Positions 8,077 through 15,899 of a stretch of DNA of 64,000 nucleotides are shown one piece after another. The notes under the pieces were generated by a model. The model searched no databases and was not told the DNA's origin. It worked only from the letters and a program-made list of their open reading frames with translations. Each line of letters begins with the position of its first letter. Within the stretch, counting starts at the first letter, position 1. The position numbers and the translations under genes were made by a program. The stretch covers positions 1,116,001 through 1,180,000 of the forward strand of contig NZ_CP041666.1 in NCBI RefSeq assembly GCF_007301515.1. Reading direction: 5' to 3'. Source of the stretch: Radiobacillus deserti. GTDB taxonomy: Bacteria > Bacillota > Bacilli > Bacillales > Amphibacillaceae.

Positions 8077-11000
8077 TGCCGCAGTGGACGAAGGAACAAG
8101 AAGAGGCAATTTATTCGCATGGCAGTCATATTCTAGTAGCTGCTGCAGCTGGTTCTGGAAAAACGGCTGTTCTCGTAGAACGAATTATTCAGAAGTTATT
8201 AAACAAAGAAAATCCAATTGATATTGACCGTTTACTTGTTGTGACGTTTACAAATGCAGCAGCACAAGAAATGCGAAATAGAGTTGGAGAAGCCTTAGAA
8301 AAATCATTAGAACAGAATCCAGGCTCTCATCATTTAAAAAAGCAGCTTTCCTTATTGCAGCAGGCATCCATTTCAACTCTGCACTCGTTCTGTTTAGATG
8401 TTGTGAAGAAACATGCATACTTGCTAGATATTGATCCAGGTTTCCGAATTGCGGATGACATTGAAGCAGATATGATTCGTCAAGAAGTAATGGAAGAGTT
8501 GTTTGAAGATTGGTATGCGAAGGAAGACGAAGAGCAAGCAGCTTTCTTTCAGGTTGTTGATCGTTTTTCTAACGACAGAAGTGACTTGGAAGTAGAGGAA
8601 TTAATCTCTACTTTATTCCACTTTGCGATGCAACATCCATCACCGGATGCATGGTTGGATGAAATGGCGAGCATGTACGAAGTCAGCGAGGATGCAGATG
8701 AGTCCTCTATTCCCTGGCTGTCTATTATTAAAAGAGAAGTAGGCAGCCAGCTACAGGCGATGCAAACGGAAGCGGAAGTCGCCCTAGCGTTAACAAAGGA
8801 AAGTGACGGTCCATACCAATATGCTGAGGCGATTGAAGTAGATTTACAAATGATCCAAGAAGCGAAGGCAAAACTGGCAATGTCTTGGGATGAACTGCGA
8901 GACACGTTGTTAGGACGAAGCTTTCCTGCTTTATCTCGTAAAAAGATGGATTGTTCGGATGAAAAGAAAGAGAAAACAAAGAAACTCCGTGACTCTTATA
9001 AAAAAAGATGGAAAAGCTTAGCGGAGGATTGGTTTTCCCGTCAGCTTTCATCGTACTTGCAAGATATGAATGAGCTTTATCCAACCATGAAACAGCTTAC
9101 GGTGCTTGTTCGTGACTTCAAAGAACGCTATGAAACAATGAAGAAGGAAAAAGCACTAGTTGATTTTTCTGATTTAGAGCATTACTGCTTGCACATTTTA
9201 ATGGATGAATCCTCTCAACCGGGGGATTGGAAGCCATCCAGCGTAGCCAGAGAGTTTAAGCAAAAGTTTACCGAGATACTCGTAGATGAATATCAGGATA
9301 CTAACCTTGTTCAAGAAACTATTCTATCTCTCATTTCAGACCAAGAGCATGCGGGAAATATGTTCATGGTTGGAGATGTAAAACAAAGTATCTATCGCTT
9401 TCGTCATGCCGAACCGAGCTTGTTCTTGAATAAGTACAAGCAATTTGCCGAGGAAGCCCATCCTGGTAAACGAATCGATTTAGCAAGAAATTTCCGGAGT
9501 AGAGAGCAAGTGTTATCTGCGACAAACTATATTTTTAGACAGCTTCTTAATGAAGAAGTTGGGGAAATGAATTACGAGAAAGATGCAGAGCTCATTTATG
9601 CTAATAAAATTTATGATGAATTAACGCTACAAAATGCTGAAGCGGAATTAGTCATCATCGACCGTGAGACGAACGAAGAAAAAGACCAGCAGGACGGCGA
9701 AGAGGATTTTCAAGATTTAGAGAAAGCACAGCTAGAAGCAAGAGCCTATGGTCAGCGTATTAAAGGGTGGATTGGGAATGACAGTCACCCCCCTTTAAAA
9801 GTCGTGGATAAAGCGACTGGAACACAACGAGATATTCAATACCGCGATATCGTCATCCTACTGCGATCCATGACATGGGCACCAACGATTGTTGAAGAAT
9901 TAAAAAAACAAGGAATTCCAGTATATGCGGAGCTTTCCACTGGCTATTTTGAAGCCATTGAAGTAAAAGTAATGCTCAGTGTCTTAAAGGTTATTGATAA
10001 TCCAAAGCAGGATATTCCATTAGCCGCGGTTTTACGTTCTCCGATTGTTGGACTAAATGAAGAAGACTTAGCCCAAATTCGTTTAAACCGTAAGCAAGAT
10101 AGCTACTATGATGCGTTAATTACGTTTGAAACAGAGGATTCAGATAAAAGGCAAAAGCTACAACAATTTAGGACGCAGCTCCAAGAGTGGAGAAGAAGAG
10201 CTCGCCAAGGTTCTTTATCTGATTTGATTTGGCAAATTTATCGAGAAACCGGTTATTATGATTTTGTTGGTGGAATCCCTGGTGGCAGACAAAGACAGGC
10301 GAACCTTCGGGCACTCTATGATCGGGCAAGAAGCTATGAAGCTACATCGTTCCGAGGGTTATTTCGATTCCTGCGTTTTATCGAGCGAATGGAGGAACGA
10401 GGGGATGACCTGGGAGCAGCTCGTGCACTTGGAGAGCAAGAAGACGTTGTCCGAATTATGACCATCCATAAGAGTAAAGGATTAGAGTTTCCAATCGTTA
10501 TTCTTGGCGCAATGGATAAGCAATTCAATGAACAAGATTTAAAGCAAAAGTACTTGTTGCACAAGGATTTAGGGTTTGGCAGCAAGTATATTGACCCGGT
10601 GAAACGGATTATGTATCCAACTCTAGCTTACCATGCACTTAAAAAAGAAAAGCAAAGAGAATTGCTAGCAGAAGAGATGCGCGTGCTTTATGTAGCCCTA
10701 ACAAGAGCCAAGGAAAAACTTGTGATGGTAGGAAATGTCGCGTCCTTTGAGAAAAAACAGGAAAAATGGCAAGAGATTATCGATCATCCGGAGTGGGTAC
10801 TTCCTCCTCATTATCGATTAGAAACGAAAAGCTATTTAGATTGGGTAGCGCCTTCGCTAATTCGTCATGTAGCAAACGAAAAGCTCCGAAATGTGGATCT
10901 AACTATTCAAGTTCCAGAAGACATTCGTCAGGATCAATCTTCTTGGAACGTAGAGATTGTCCATGGTAGTGAGCTTGCTAATCTGAAGGAAGAGGATGCA

Positions 11001-11792
11001 GAGAAAGACTTCGATTTACAGGAAGTTATTACAGAATGGAAGCCGGTCCCAAATTTAGACGCAGAGGTAGACGAAGAAGTGAATCGAATCTTATCCTTCG
11101 AATACGAGCACAAACTAGCAGCTGTCCATCGGGCCAAACAATCGGTGACGGAGCTTAAAAGACAAAGACAATTACAAGATGAATTTAGTGATCACCAATT
11201 AATCGAGGCTTATAAAACACCGATTGTGAAACGACCACGTTTCATGCAAAAACAAAAATCGTTAACAGCATCGGAAAAAGGTAGTGCACTTCATACAGTG
11301 ATGCAGCACCTTCCATTGACAAAGGTATGGACCGCAGCAGAAATTAATGAGATGGTCGTTTCCTATGTAACCAAGGAAATATTGACGGAGGAAGAAGCGG
11401 AAACAATTAACGCACAGGACATCATTACATTTTTAGAATCAGAGCTCGGTCAACAAGTCATTCAAGCTGAAGAAGTTCATCGAGAAATACCGTTCAGCTT
11501 TGTACTACCGGCACATGAGGTTTATGCGGATTGGCAAGGTGAAACGGATGAGCAGGTGTTAATTCAAGGGGTTATCGACTGTGCTATTCCTCATCAAGAT
11601 GGTTGGATGATTATCGACTATAAAACAGACGCCATGCCAAACCAGATAACGGATTCTGTAATTCAAAAGTACGGTAATCGGTATGAAACACAACTTACCT
11701 TATATGGAAGAGCACTTGAAGAGATTTGGAGAAAACCAGTTTACGAGAAATATTTATATTTCTTTAATGGACCATTTCAGGTGAAAATGTAA
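8076..11792 (+). CDS. addA: AddA subunit of the AddAB helicase-nuclease
   Basis: UvrD-type superfamily 1A helicase with a C-terminal RecB-family nuclease, 1238 residues (B. subtilis 1232). Helicase motif I AAAGSGKT is at residues 23-30; the DExx motif is LVDEYQDTN near residue 401; GDVKQSIYRFRHAEP (motif III) follows; the C-terminal helicase motifs include TIHKSKGLEFP and RVLYVALTRA. The nuclease core is visible as GVIDCAIPHQ and MIIDYKTDA near residues 1165-1185. Its ATG overlaps the addB stop by one base. In B. subtilis sbcD-sbcC follow; here addA is followed directly by a hairpin and the convergent gerP operon. Confidence 0.97.
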   Translation: MPQWTKEQEEAIYSHGSHILVAAAAGSGKTAVLVERIIQKLLNKENPIDIDRLLVVTFTNAAAQEMRNRVGEALEKSLEQNPGSHHLKKQLSLLQQASISTLHSFCLDVVKKHAYLLDIDPGFRIADDIEADMIRQEVMEELFEDWYAKEDEEQAAFFQVVDRFSNDRSDLEVEELISTLFHFAMQHPSPDAWLDEMASMYEVSEDADESSIPWLSIIKREVGSQLQAMQTEAEVALALTKESDGPYQYAEAIEVDLQMIQEAKAKLAMSWDELRDTLLGRSFPALSRKKMDCSDEKKEKTKKLRDSYKKRWKSLAEDWFSRQLSSYLQDMNELYPTMKQLTVLVRDFKERYETMKKEKALVDFSDLEHYCLHILMDESSQPGDWKPSSVAREFKQKFTEILVDEYQDTNLVQETILSLISDQEHAGNMFMVGDVKQSIYRFRHAEPSLFLNKYKQFAEEAHPGKRIDLARNFRSREQVLSATNYIFRQLLNEEVGEMNYEKDAELIYANKIYDELTLQNAEAELVIIDRETNEEKDQQDGEEDFQDLEKAQLEARAYGQRIKGWIGNDSHPPLKVVDKATGTQRDIQYRDIVILLRSMTWAPTIVEELKKQGIPVYAELSTGYFEAIEVKVMLSVLKVIDNPKQDIPLAAVLRSPIVGLNEEDLAQIRLNRKQDSYYDALITFETEDSDKRQKLQQFRTQLQEWRRRARQGSLSDLIWQIYRETGYYDFVGGIPGGRQRQANLRALYDRARSYEATSFRGLFRFLRFIERMEERGDDLGAARALGEQEDVVRIMTIHKSKGLEFPIVILGAMDKQFNEQDLKQKYLLHKDLGFGSKYIDPVKRIMYPTLAYHALKKEKQRELLAEEMRVLYVALTRAKEKLVMVGNVASFEKKQEKWQEIIDHPEWVLPPHYRLETKSYLDWVAPSLIRHVANEKLRNVDLTIQVPEDIRQDQSSWNVEIVHGSELANLKEEDAEKDFDLQEVITEWKPVPNLDAEVDEEVNRILSFEYEHKLAAVHRAKQSVTELKRQRQLQDEFSDHQLIEAYKTPIVKRPRFMQKQKSLTASEKGSALHTVMQHLPLTKVWTAAEINEMVVSYVTKEILTEEEAETINAQDIITFLESELGQQVIQAEEVHREIPFSFVLPAHEVYADWQGETDEQVLIQGVIDCAIPHQDGWMIIDYKTDAMPNQITDSVIQKYGNRYETQLTLYGRALEEIWRKPVYEKYLYFFNGPFQVKM

Positions 11793-11799
11793 CATATTG

Positions 11800-11829
11800 A
11801 GAGCCCCGTACTGTATAAAACGGGGCTCT
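11800..11829. terminator. bidirectional hairpin between addA and gerPF
   Basis: AGAGCCCCGT and ACGGGGCTCT pair perfectly over 10 bp with a 10-base loop, placed between the convergent stops of addA and gerPF. T tracts are short on both sides. Confidence 0.75.
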
Positions 11830-11833
11830 ATTC

Positions 11834-12052
11834 CTATGCATTTGCTGAGACGTTTTGATCGGCGGCATCAGGGTCATTTGTAACGGTTGAACTCCATCCA
11901 TTGTTTGTATTAATAAAATCCCCTGTATTAAATCCTCCTGAACCTGCAGCAGTTTTGGATGTGCTTTTTGGAGCTAGATAAAAACTATCTCCAAAATTTA
12001 CAACTCCACCACTTACACTATTTATTTTTAACGGTCCTACTGCGGATGGCAT
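11834..12052 (-). CDS. gerPF: spore germination protein GerPF
   Basis: Small coat-associated protein needed for germinants to pass through the spore coat. It has 72 residues, like B. subtilis GerPF, and begins MPSAVGPLKINSVSGGVV. The GerPA/PF family signature is clear: a Gly-Ser-rich core (KTAAGSGGFNTGDF) and STVTNDPDAADQ at the end. The ATG at 12052 is used because AGGTG is six bases upstream; a GTG nine bases earlier lies inside that ribosome site. It is the last gene of gerPA-PB-PC-PD-PE-PF and ends just before a bidirectional hairpin. Confidence 0.95.
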   Translation of the reverse strand: MPSAVGPLKINSVSGGVVNFGDSFYLAPKSTSKTAAGSGGFNTGDFINTNNGWSSTVTNDPDAADQNVSANA

Positions 12053-12106
12053 AATAAACACCTACTTATAAATAGTTTGTACACTGTAGCATATTCAATT
12101 ATTCGC

Positions 12107-12484
12107 TTATTGTTGCGGACTTAAAATACGAATGTGCTTAATCCTAGACTCAGCTTCAATACGATTTAGGCTCCCGATTTGGTAAAGAGAAGAAGAGGAA
12201 ACACCAAGAACCTGAACTTGATTTACATCAATAAAGGGCTGATGATGATTGCTAGAATATGAAAATGGAGTTAACGGCAGTCCTTTGACTTGAACCTCTT
12301 CTGAAAATATGGAGTAACGTTCAAAGGGAAAGCCCTTGTCTGTCGAATGAGGTCGACCAGATTTTTGAACAGCTATAGCATTGGTTTTTGGTTGAAAAGC
12401 AGACGCATCTCCTACTTCAAAGAAAGAACTATAAGAGATAGTTGCAATCGTAACCTTCCGAACTCGAGATATTCTTTTTTTCAT
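12107..12484 (-). CDS. gerPE: spore germination protein GerPE
   Basis: GerPE, 125 residues, part of the GerP coat-permeability system. Its N-terminal part (RKVTIATISYSSFFEVGDAS) carries the same beta-rich pattern as the small GerP proteins: an alternating hydrophobic strand, Ser-Ser, then a V/I-G-D turn. The pattern returns near the C-terminus as VLGVSSSSLYQIG, so the protein looks like two GerP-type units joined by a linker. The ATG overlaps the gerPD stop region by four bases and GGAGGAGGG inside gerPD serves as ribosome site. It is followed by gerPF after 54 bases. Confidence 0.92.
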   Translation of the reverse strand: MKKRISRVRKVTIATISYSSFFEVGDASAFQPKTNAIAVQKSGRPHSTDKGFPFERYSIFSEEVQVKGLPLTPFSYSSNHHQPFIDVNQVQVLGVSSSSLYQIGSLNRIEAESRIKHIRILSPQQ

Positions 12485-12669
12485 CTTTGGAACGTCCCTC
12501 CTCCTAAAGGAACGAGTGAACCAGCAATATACGAGTCAGGAGGAGTGTCGTAATAGGATACTAGGTTTGCTTCTTCCATATCCCCAATTAAAAAGAGAGA
12601 GGAAGAGGAAACACCAGTTATTTGGACATCGCCAACCTGTAAATCCCAGTTATGAACTTCAAGTTTCAT
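12481..12669 (-). CDS. gerPD: spore germination protein GerPD
   Basis: GerPD, 62 residues. It contains the family element VQITGVSSSSLFLIGD at residues 17-30 and ends in a Gly-rich tail (LVPLGGGTFQR). AAGGGGATAGC precedes the ATG. It overlaps gerPC upstream by 11 bases and gerPE downstream by four, showing tight translational coupling within the operon. In B. cereus and B. subtilis, loss of any gerP gene slows germination because nutrients reach the inner receptors poorly; that is family knowledge and is not visible here. Confidence 0.92.
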   Translation of the reverse strand: MKLEVHNWDLQVGDVQITGVSSSSLFLIGDMEEANLVSYYDTPPDSYIAGSLVPLGGGTFQR

Positions 12670-13222
12670 TATTGCTATCCCCTTTTTCCAGCTCTCTTAT
12701 AAAGAATTGCTGAAGAGAGTGGTCAATTTCCTGGCTAATAACTGGATAGAGAGAGTGCTCTGGAGTTTGTTCTTTTCTATAGTAGGCCAACCGTCCGGAC
12801 AGTTGAGTTCTTATGTCTGTCAGTATTTCCTTTTCAAAGTTATCGTCTATTGGAACCTGATACTCTTTGGATAATTGTTGGATTCTGTTAGGTAGTTCCT
12901 TGTTTACATAAGTATGGAGCTGTTGAAGAATTGGATCTCGTGCTTCTAGGCTATTAGGTTCGTTTCGTCTTGGTGGGATCTGTAATGCGGTCGAATCCAT
13001 GGAAGAAAGTTCTTCAGGACTTAATCCGATATGGAGTGTTCCATCGAGACGTTCAATTTTTAATTGGTCAAAATTGTACTCTAATTTTTCCACTACCGTA
13101 TGTTGCTTCTTATCATTTTCTAAAGCGAGGACTCGCTGCTCTAAATCATCAATTTTTCTTTGTTGTTCGCCTACGTACGTGTGTAATTGTTGTAAGTAAT
13201 CATTCCAATTGTAATAATACAA
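12659..13222 (-). CDS. gerPC: spore germination protein GerPC
   Basis: GerPC, 187 residues, the only large soluble member of the GerP set. It opens with YYYNWNDYLQQLHTYV, then a heptad-like segment at about residues 18-42 predicted to form a coiled coil, then the diagnostic EYNFDQLKIERLDGTLHIG, then a helical second half with many Gln and Glu. The TTG at 13222 is the better start: AAGGAG is nine bases upstream, while the TTG at 13228 is only three bases from it. It overlaps gerPD by 11 bases. The EYxFDxxKxExxxGTLxxG element reappears in a second protein at 32494-33519. Confidence 0.93.
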   Translation of the reverse strand: MYYYNWNDYLQQLHTYVGEQQRKIDDLEQRVLALENDKKQHTVVEKLEYNFDQLKIERLDGTLHIGLSPEELSSMDSTALQIPPRRNEPNSLEARDPILQQLHTYVNKELPNRIQQLSKEYQVPIDDNFEKEILTDIRTQLSGRLAYYRKEQTPEHSLYPVISQEIDHSLQQFFIRELEKGDSNNET

Positions 13223-13287
13223 CGTCAAAAACTCCTTCCCACTGAAGTCCTGATATTAGCCTATGACTTGGGAATAGGATTGGTGAT

Positions 13288-13497
13288 TTAGGAAGGTGGA
13301 GCAAGTGGAACAATAGGACCTTCTAATTGATCTTCTGTTAAAGCATCCTCTGCAAGCCCAACAAAGCCACCAGTGTTATATAAGTCTGCTTTCGCATTAA
13401 TTTGCCCAGAGGTTCCAATCTGTAAAACGGAAGAATTGGATACAGTTTGTACCCTTAATATGTTAATGTGAATGTTCTGATAGACAGTGATGTTCAT
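13288..13497 (-). CDS. gerPB: spore germination protein GerPB
   Basis: GerPB, 69 residues. NITVYQNIHINILRVQTVS leads to SNSSVLQIGTSGQI, the shared GerP strand-turn pattern, and the tail ends in a Pro-rich PIVPLAPPS. The ATG at 13497 is preferred over a TTG three bases upstream because of GGAGG with spacing seven. The first base of its start is the last base of the gerPA stop. A 65-base gap separates it from gerPC. Confidence 0.93.
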   Translation of the reverse strand: MNITVYQNIHINILRVQTVSNSSVLQIGTSGQINAKADLYNTGGFVGLAEDALTEDQLEGPIVPLAPPS

Positions 13498-13724
13498 CAA
13501 ATTCCTCCTTCATCCACTATTGGCTGGTCAATATTATCTGTGTCCCTTACGATAGTTGTGGATCGATTTAAGTCGATATAAATACCATTTCCTGTATTGA
13601 AAGAACCGCCACCAGCAAATGTTTTGACATAGGATTCGGGGTTCATCGCATATACATCCCCCACATTAAAAATACTGGATGACGATACGGTAATCACTTT
13701 AATGGCTCCAACTACAGCTGGCAC
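13497..13724 (-). CDS. gerPA: spore germination protein GerPA
   Basis: First gene of the operon, 75 residues. It begins MPAVVGAIKVITVSSSSIF and shows the GerPA/PF features: NVGDVYAMNPESYVKTFAGGG, GSFNTGNG and RDTDNIDQP. It is paralogous to GerPF at the other end of the operon. The start is GTG behind GGGAGG. In relatives the operon is made late in the mother cell under sigma-K; a weak candidate promoter is noted at 13751-13773. Confidence 0.94.
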   Translation of the reverse strand: MPAVVGAIKVITVSSSSIFNVGDVYAMNPESYVKTFAGGGSFNTGNGIYIDLNRSTTIVRDTDNIDQPIVDEGGI

Positions 13725-13750
13725 GCTGATTCCTCCCTTCTAATAGAGCG

Positions 13751-13773
13751 TATGTAGAGGAATCTTTTGATGT
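13751..13773 (-). promoter_or_regulatory. possible sigma-K promoter of gerPA-PF
   Basis: On the minus strand CATACGCT (the CATA at 13754-13751) lies 17 bases after an AC at 13773-13772. Sigma-K promoters are described as AC, about 16 bases, CATAnnnTA. The -10 match is partial, so the call leans on the known mother-cell expression of gerP. Confidence 0.3.
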
Positions 13774-13852
13774 TCAGTCCTCAAAAAAGTAATGCTTCAC
13801 CACATTTGAATTATAAGATACTATTAAGTGAGAATGGATTGGAGGAGTAAGA

Positions 13853-15052
13853 ATGAGCCAAGGCACCCCTTTATCGGAGAAAAGCCGTCTTTCCTGGATT
13901 GATGCAGGCCGTGGTTTAGCTATTTTTGGGATTTTTATGGTCAACACCCCTGCGTTTCATGCCCCATATTTTTTATATGGAGAAACGAAAATGGTTTGGG
14001 ATCTCCCATATCAAGTTGCCATACAAACGATCATTGATATATTTTTTCAAGCTAGTTTTTATACACTTTTTTCCTTTTTATTTGGATTTGGAATCCAAAT
14101 CATGATTGATAGATTAGGGGAAAAAGAAATTCCTTTTAAACCAGTTATTTTTCGGAGACTATGTGTTTTATTAGGATTTGGCTTCATTCATGCTTTTTTA
14201 ATTTGGCATGGTGACATATTGCTCTCCTATGGAAGTATCGGCTTCCTGTTATTTGCTTTTTTTGGTCGAAAGAATAAAACCCTCCTTACTTGGAGTCTCT
14301 CGTTGCTTATTGTGCCTACCTTATTATATACGTGGCTTCTATTTTTAGTGCGTCAATATCTGACAGGGGATATGTCCGATTACGGTGCGATAGAATCCTC
14401 CCTTGAGAACTATGGTCACGGTTCTTTACTAGATATATGGGGGCAGAATTATCAAGATTGGATGTACGTCAATTTTGGCATTAATTTTATTTTTCTTATC
14501 CTAAGTTTGTTGCCAATGTTTTTATTAGGTATGTTTTTTGCGAGAAAACGGTGGTTACATGATGTGTCTAAACATCGGAGTATTCTAAGAAAAATATGGT
14601 GGACGACTCTATTACTCTTTTTAATTGGGAAAGCAGCTCCTTATCTGATAGGGAATCCACTTTGGTTATCCTCTTATCAAGATACCATTGGGGGATCTGC
14701 CTCTGCTATTTTTTATATTGTGACGATAGCCCTGCTTTATCAGAAAGTGTTCATCGTAAACTGGTTCAAGCCGCTTGAATATGTTGGACGAATGTCCTTA
14801 AGTAATTACTTATTTCAATCGGTTGTAAGCTTTTTCTTGTACTATTCCGTTGGATTGGGATTGTATGGTGAAATTACTCCGGGTATTAGTGTACTGATTG
14901 TGATTATAATCTTCACGTTACAAGTTATAGGGAGTAAGCTATGGTTCCGTTCCTTTTATTATGGACCCGTTGAATGGATATGGAAAAGTCTAACCTACAG
15001 GAAAAAGCAAAAAAATGAAGAGAGAATTAGTTGGAGGTCAGCGAAATGTTGA
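13853..15052 (+). CDS. DUF418 (YeiB-like) multipass membrane protein
   Basis: A 399-residue polytopic membrane protein of the DUF418/YeiB type. It opens with the family's typical RLSWIDAGRGLAIFGIFMVN, has about eight or nine hydrophobic helices, and carries the C-terminal DUF418 block (PLEYVGRMSLSNYLFQS, followed by GPVEWIWKSLTY near the end). GGAGGAGTAAGA precedes the ATG. The family is related to acyltransferase-3-like membrane proteins, but no reaction is established. Its last seven bases overlap the start of the next small membrane gene, so they are co-transcribed. I do not recall this gene between gerP and yisL in B. subtilis, so it is probably accessory. Confidence 0.82.
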   Translation: MSQGTPLSEKSRLSWIDAGRGLAIFGIFMVNTPAFHAPYFLYGETKMVWDLPYQVAIQTIIDIFFQASFYTLFSFLFGFGIQIMIDRLGEKEIPFKPVIFRRLCVLLGFGFIHAFLIWHGDILLSYGSIGFLLFAFFGRKNKTLLTWSLSLLIVPTLLYTWLLFLVRQYLTGDMSDYGAIESSLENYGHGSLLDIWGQNYQDWMYVNFGINFIFLILSLLPMFLLGMFFARKRWLHDVSKHRSILRKIWWTTLLLFLIGKAAPYLIGNPLWLSSYQDTIGGSASAIFYIVTIALLYQKVFIVNWFKPLEYVGRMSLSNYLFQSVVSFFLYYSVGLGLYGEITPGISVLIVIIIFTLQVIGSKLWFRSFYYGPVEWIWKSLTYRKKQKNEERISWRSAKC

Positions 15053-15261
15053 TAGAACTACTTAAAAAGGAATTGTTCCAGAGATGGGACAAACAGGATG
15101 ATATTTCGAATCGAGAAGTTCAATTATTACAAACTCAAATGCGAAGCTTTAAAATCACACAATTTCTAGCCGTTATGCTTGGGTTATTTTTAGGGTTTGT
15201 TATGTTTCTCTCAATGTTTTCGACGGTTCTACCTTTTTCAAGAGAACTGTTTGGAGCATAG
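15046..15261 (+). CDS. small membrane protein, possibly the 5' half of a split gene
   Basis: Not recognised. It has 71 residues from the ATG at 15046, with GGAGGTCAGCGAA upstream inside the end of the DUF418 gene. A charged N-terminal 30 residues is followed by one hydrophobic helix (FLAVMLGLFLGFVMFLSMF). The stop comes after RELFGA. In the next frame the same bases continue as SIAVVILTIVAWIQG straight into the downstream gene. One missing G at 15253-15254 would fuse both into a single protein of about 213 residues. It may therefore be half of a frameshifted gene, or the first of two coupled genes. Confidence 0.5.
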   Translation: MLIELLKKELFQRWDKQDDISNREVQLLQTQMRSFKITQFLAVMLGLFLGFVMFLSMFSTVLPFSRELFGA

Positions 15262-15266
15262 CTGTC

Positions 15267-15683
15267 GTGATCCTAACGATTGTGGCTTGGATTCAAGGGA
15301 AGCATTGGTATCGAACAACTTCTAAAGCATTAGGATTAGGTGTTATGGTCTTTGGTTTTATGGGTATTGGAACTATAAGTTTCTTTCTAATGGAACGAAT
15401 CGGATTTCCAGCATCGTATGGATTTTTCTTTTGGGTTATTATCGGTATTTTTATCTATGCTGTATTTATAGATTTAACGTTCTATACGTTAACGGCTTGG
15501 ATTGTGACCATTGGTCAGCTATATGAAGGAATGGCCGAAAGAAATTTTTCTATTCTGCTAGCGCTTGCTCTTATATTTGGACTAGCTCACTTCGCTTGGC
15601 ATCACGCAAATTTATTTTACGCAGTGTTATTTTTACTGGCACTGTTCGTTCATGCGTATATGTTCTTTTCCTTCGGTATATAA
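15267..15683 (+). CDS. membrane protein, possibly the 3' half of a split gene
   Basis: Not recognised. A 138-residue protein with about four hydrophobic helices (for example GVMVFGFMGIGTISFFL, FFWVIIGIFIYAVFI, ILLALALIFGLAHFA and LFYAVLFLLALFVHAYMFF). GTG is the only early start; GGAG lies ten bases upstream. See the preceding gene for the evidence that the two may be one frame broken by a single-base loss. The gene ends five bases before the left end of the IS1182-family element, so any original terminator may have been displaced. Confidence 0.5.
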   Translation: MILTIVAWIQGKHWYRTTSKALGLGVMVFGFMGIGTISFFLMERIGFPASYGFFFWVIIGIFIYAVFIDLTFYTLTAWIVTIGQLYEGMAERNFSILLALALIFGLAHFAWHHANLFYAVLFLLALFVHAYMFFSFGI

Positions 15684-15688
15684 AAATG

Positions 15689-15729
15689 GGGCTGTCCCAT
15701 AAGTCTGTATAGACTAATTGGGACAGCCC
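15689..15729 (+). terminator. hairpin formed by the IS left end
   Basis: GGGCTGTCCCA (15689-15699) pairs with TGGGACAGCCC (15719-15729), with AGTCT/AGACT extending the stem inside, and TTTTCTTTT follows. It is a strong rho-independent terminator shape made from the inverted-repeat sequence itself. It would stop transcription entering from the upstream membrane genes. Confidence 0.75.
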
Positions 15730-15829
15730 TTTTCTTTTATTACTGTTGGTGCCGGAAAAGTGGCATTGGGAAACGATTCCCTTCCCAAATTGGCAATCAA
15801 CAATGCAAAAATCTTCTCTTTTACATACA

Positions 15830-15899
15830 AAAAAATCGCCTCATTCGTTATAATGTAAGCGACCAAACCAACAAAAAACGAAAAGTGAGGCGATTTTTT
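15830..15899 (+). promoter_or_regulatory. hairpin masking the transposase ribosome site
   Basis: AAAAAATCGCCTCA (15830-15843) and TGAGGCGATTTTTT (15886-15899) are perfect 14-base inverted repeats. The right arm contains the GTGAGG ribosome site and ends one base before the transposase ATG at 15900. A TATAAT at 15849-15854 lies inside the loop. A transcript started there would lack the left arm and keep the site free, while read-through RNA from outside would hide it. Such protection is known for other insertion sequences; here it is inferred. Confidence 0.6.
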
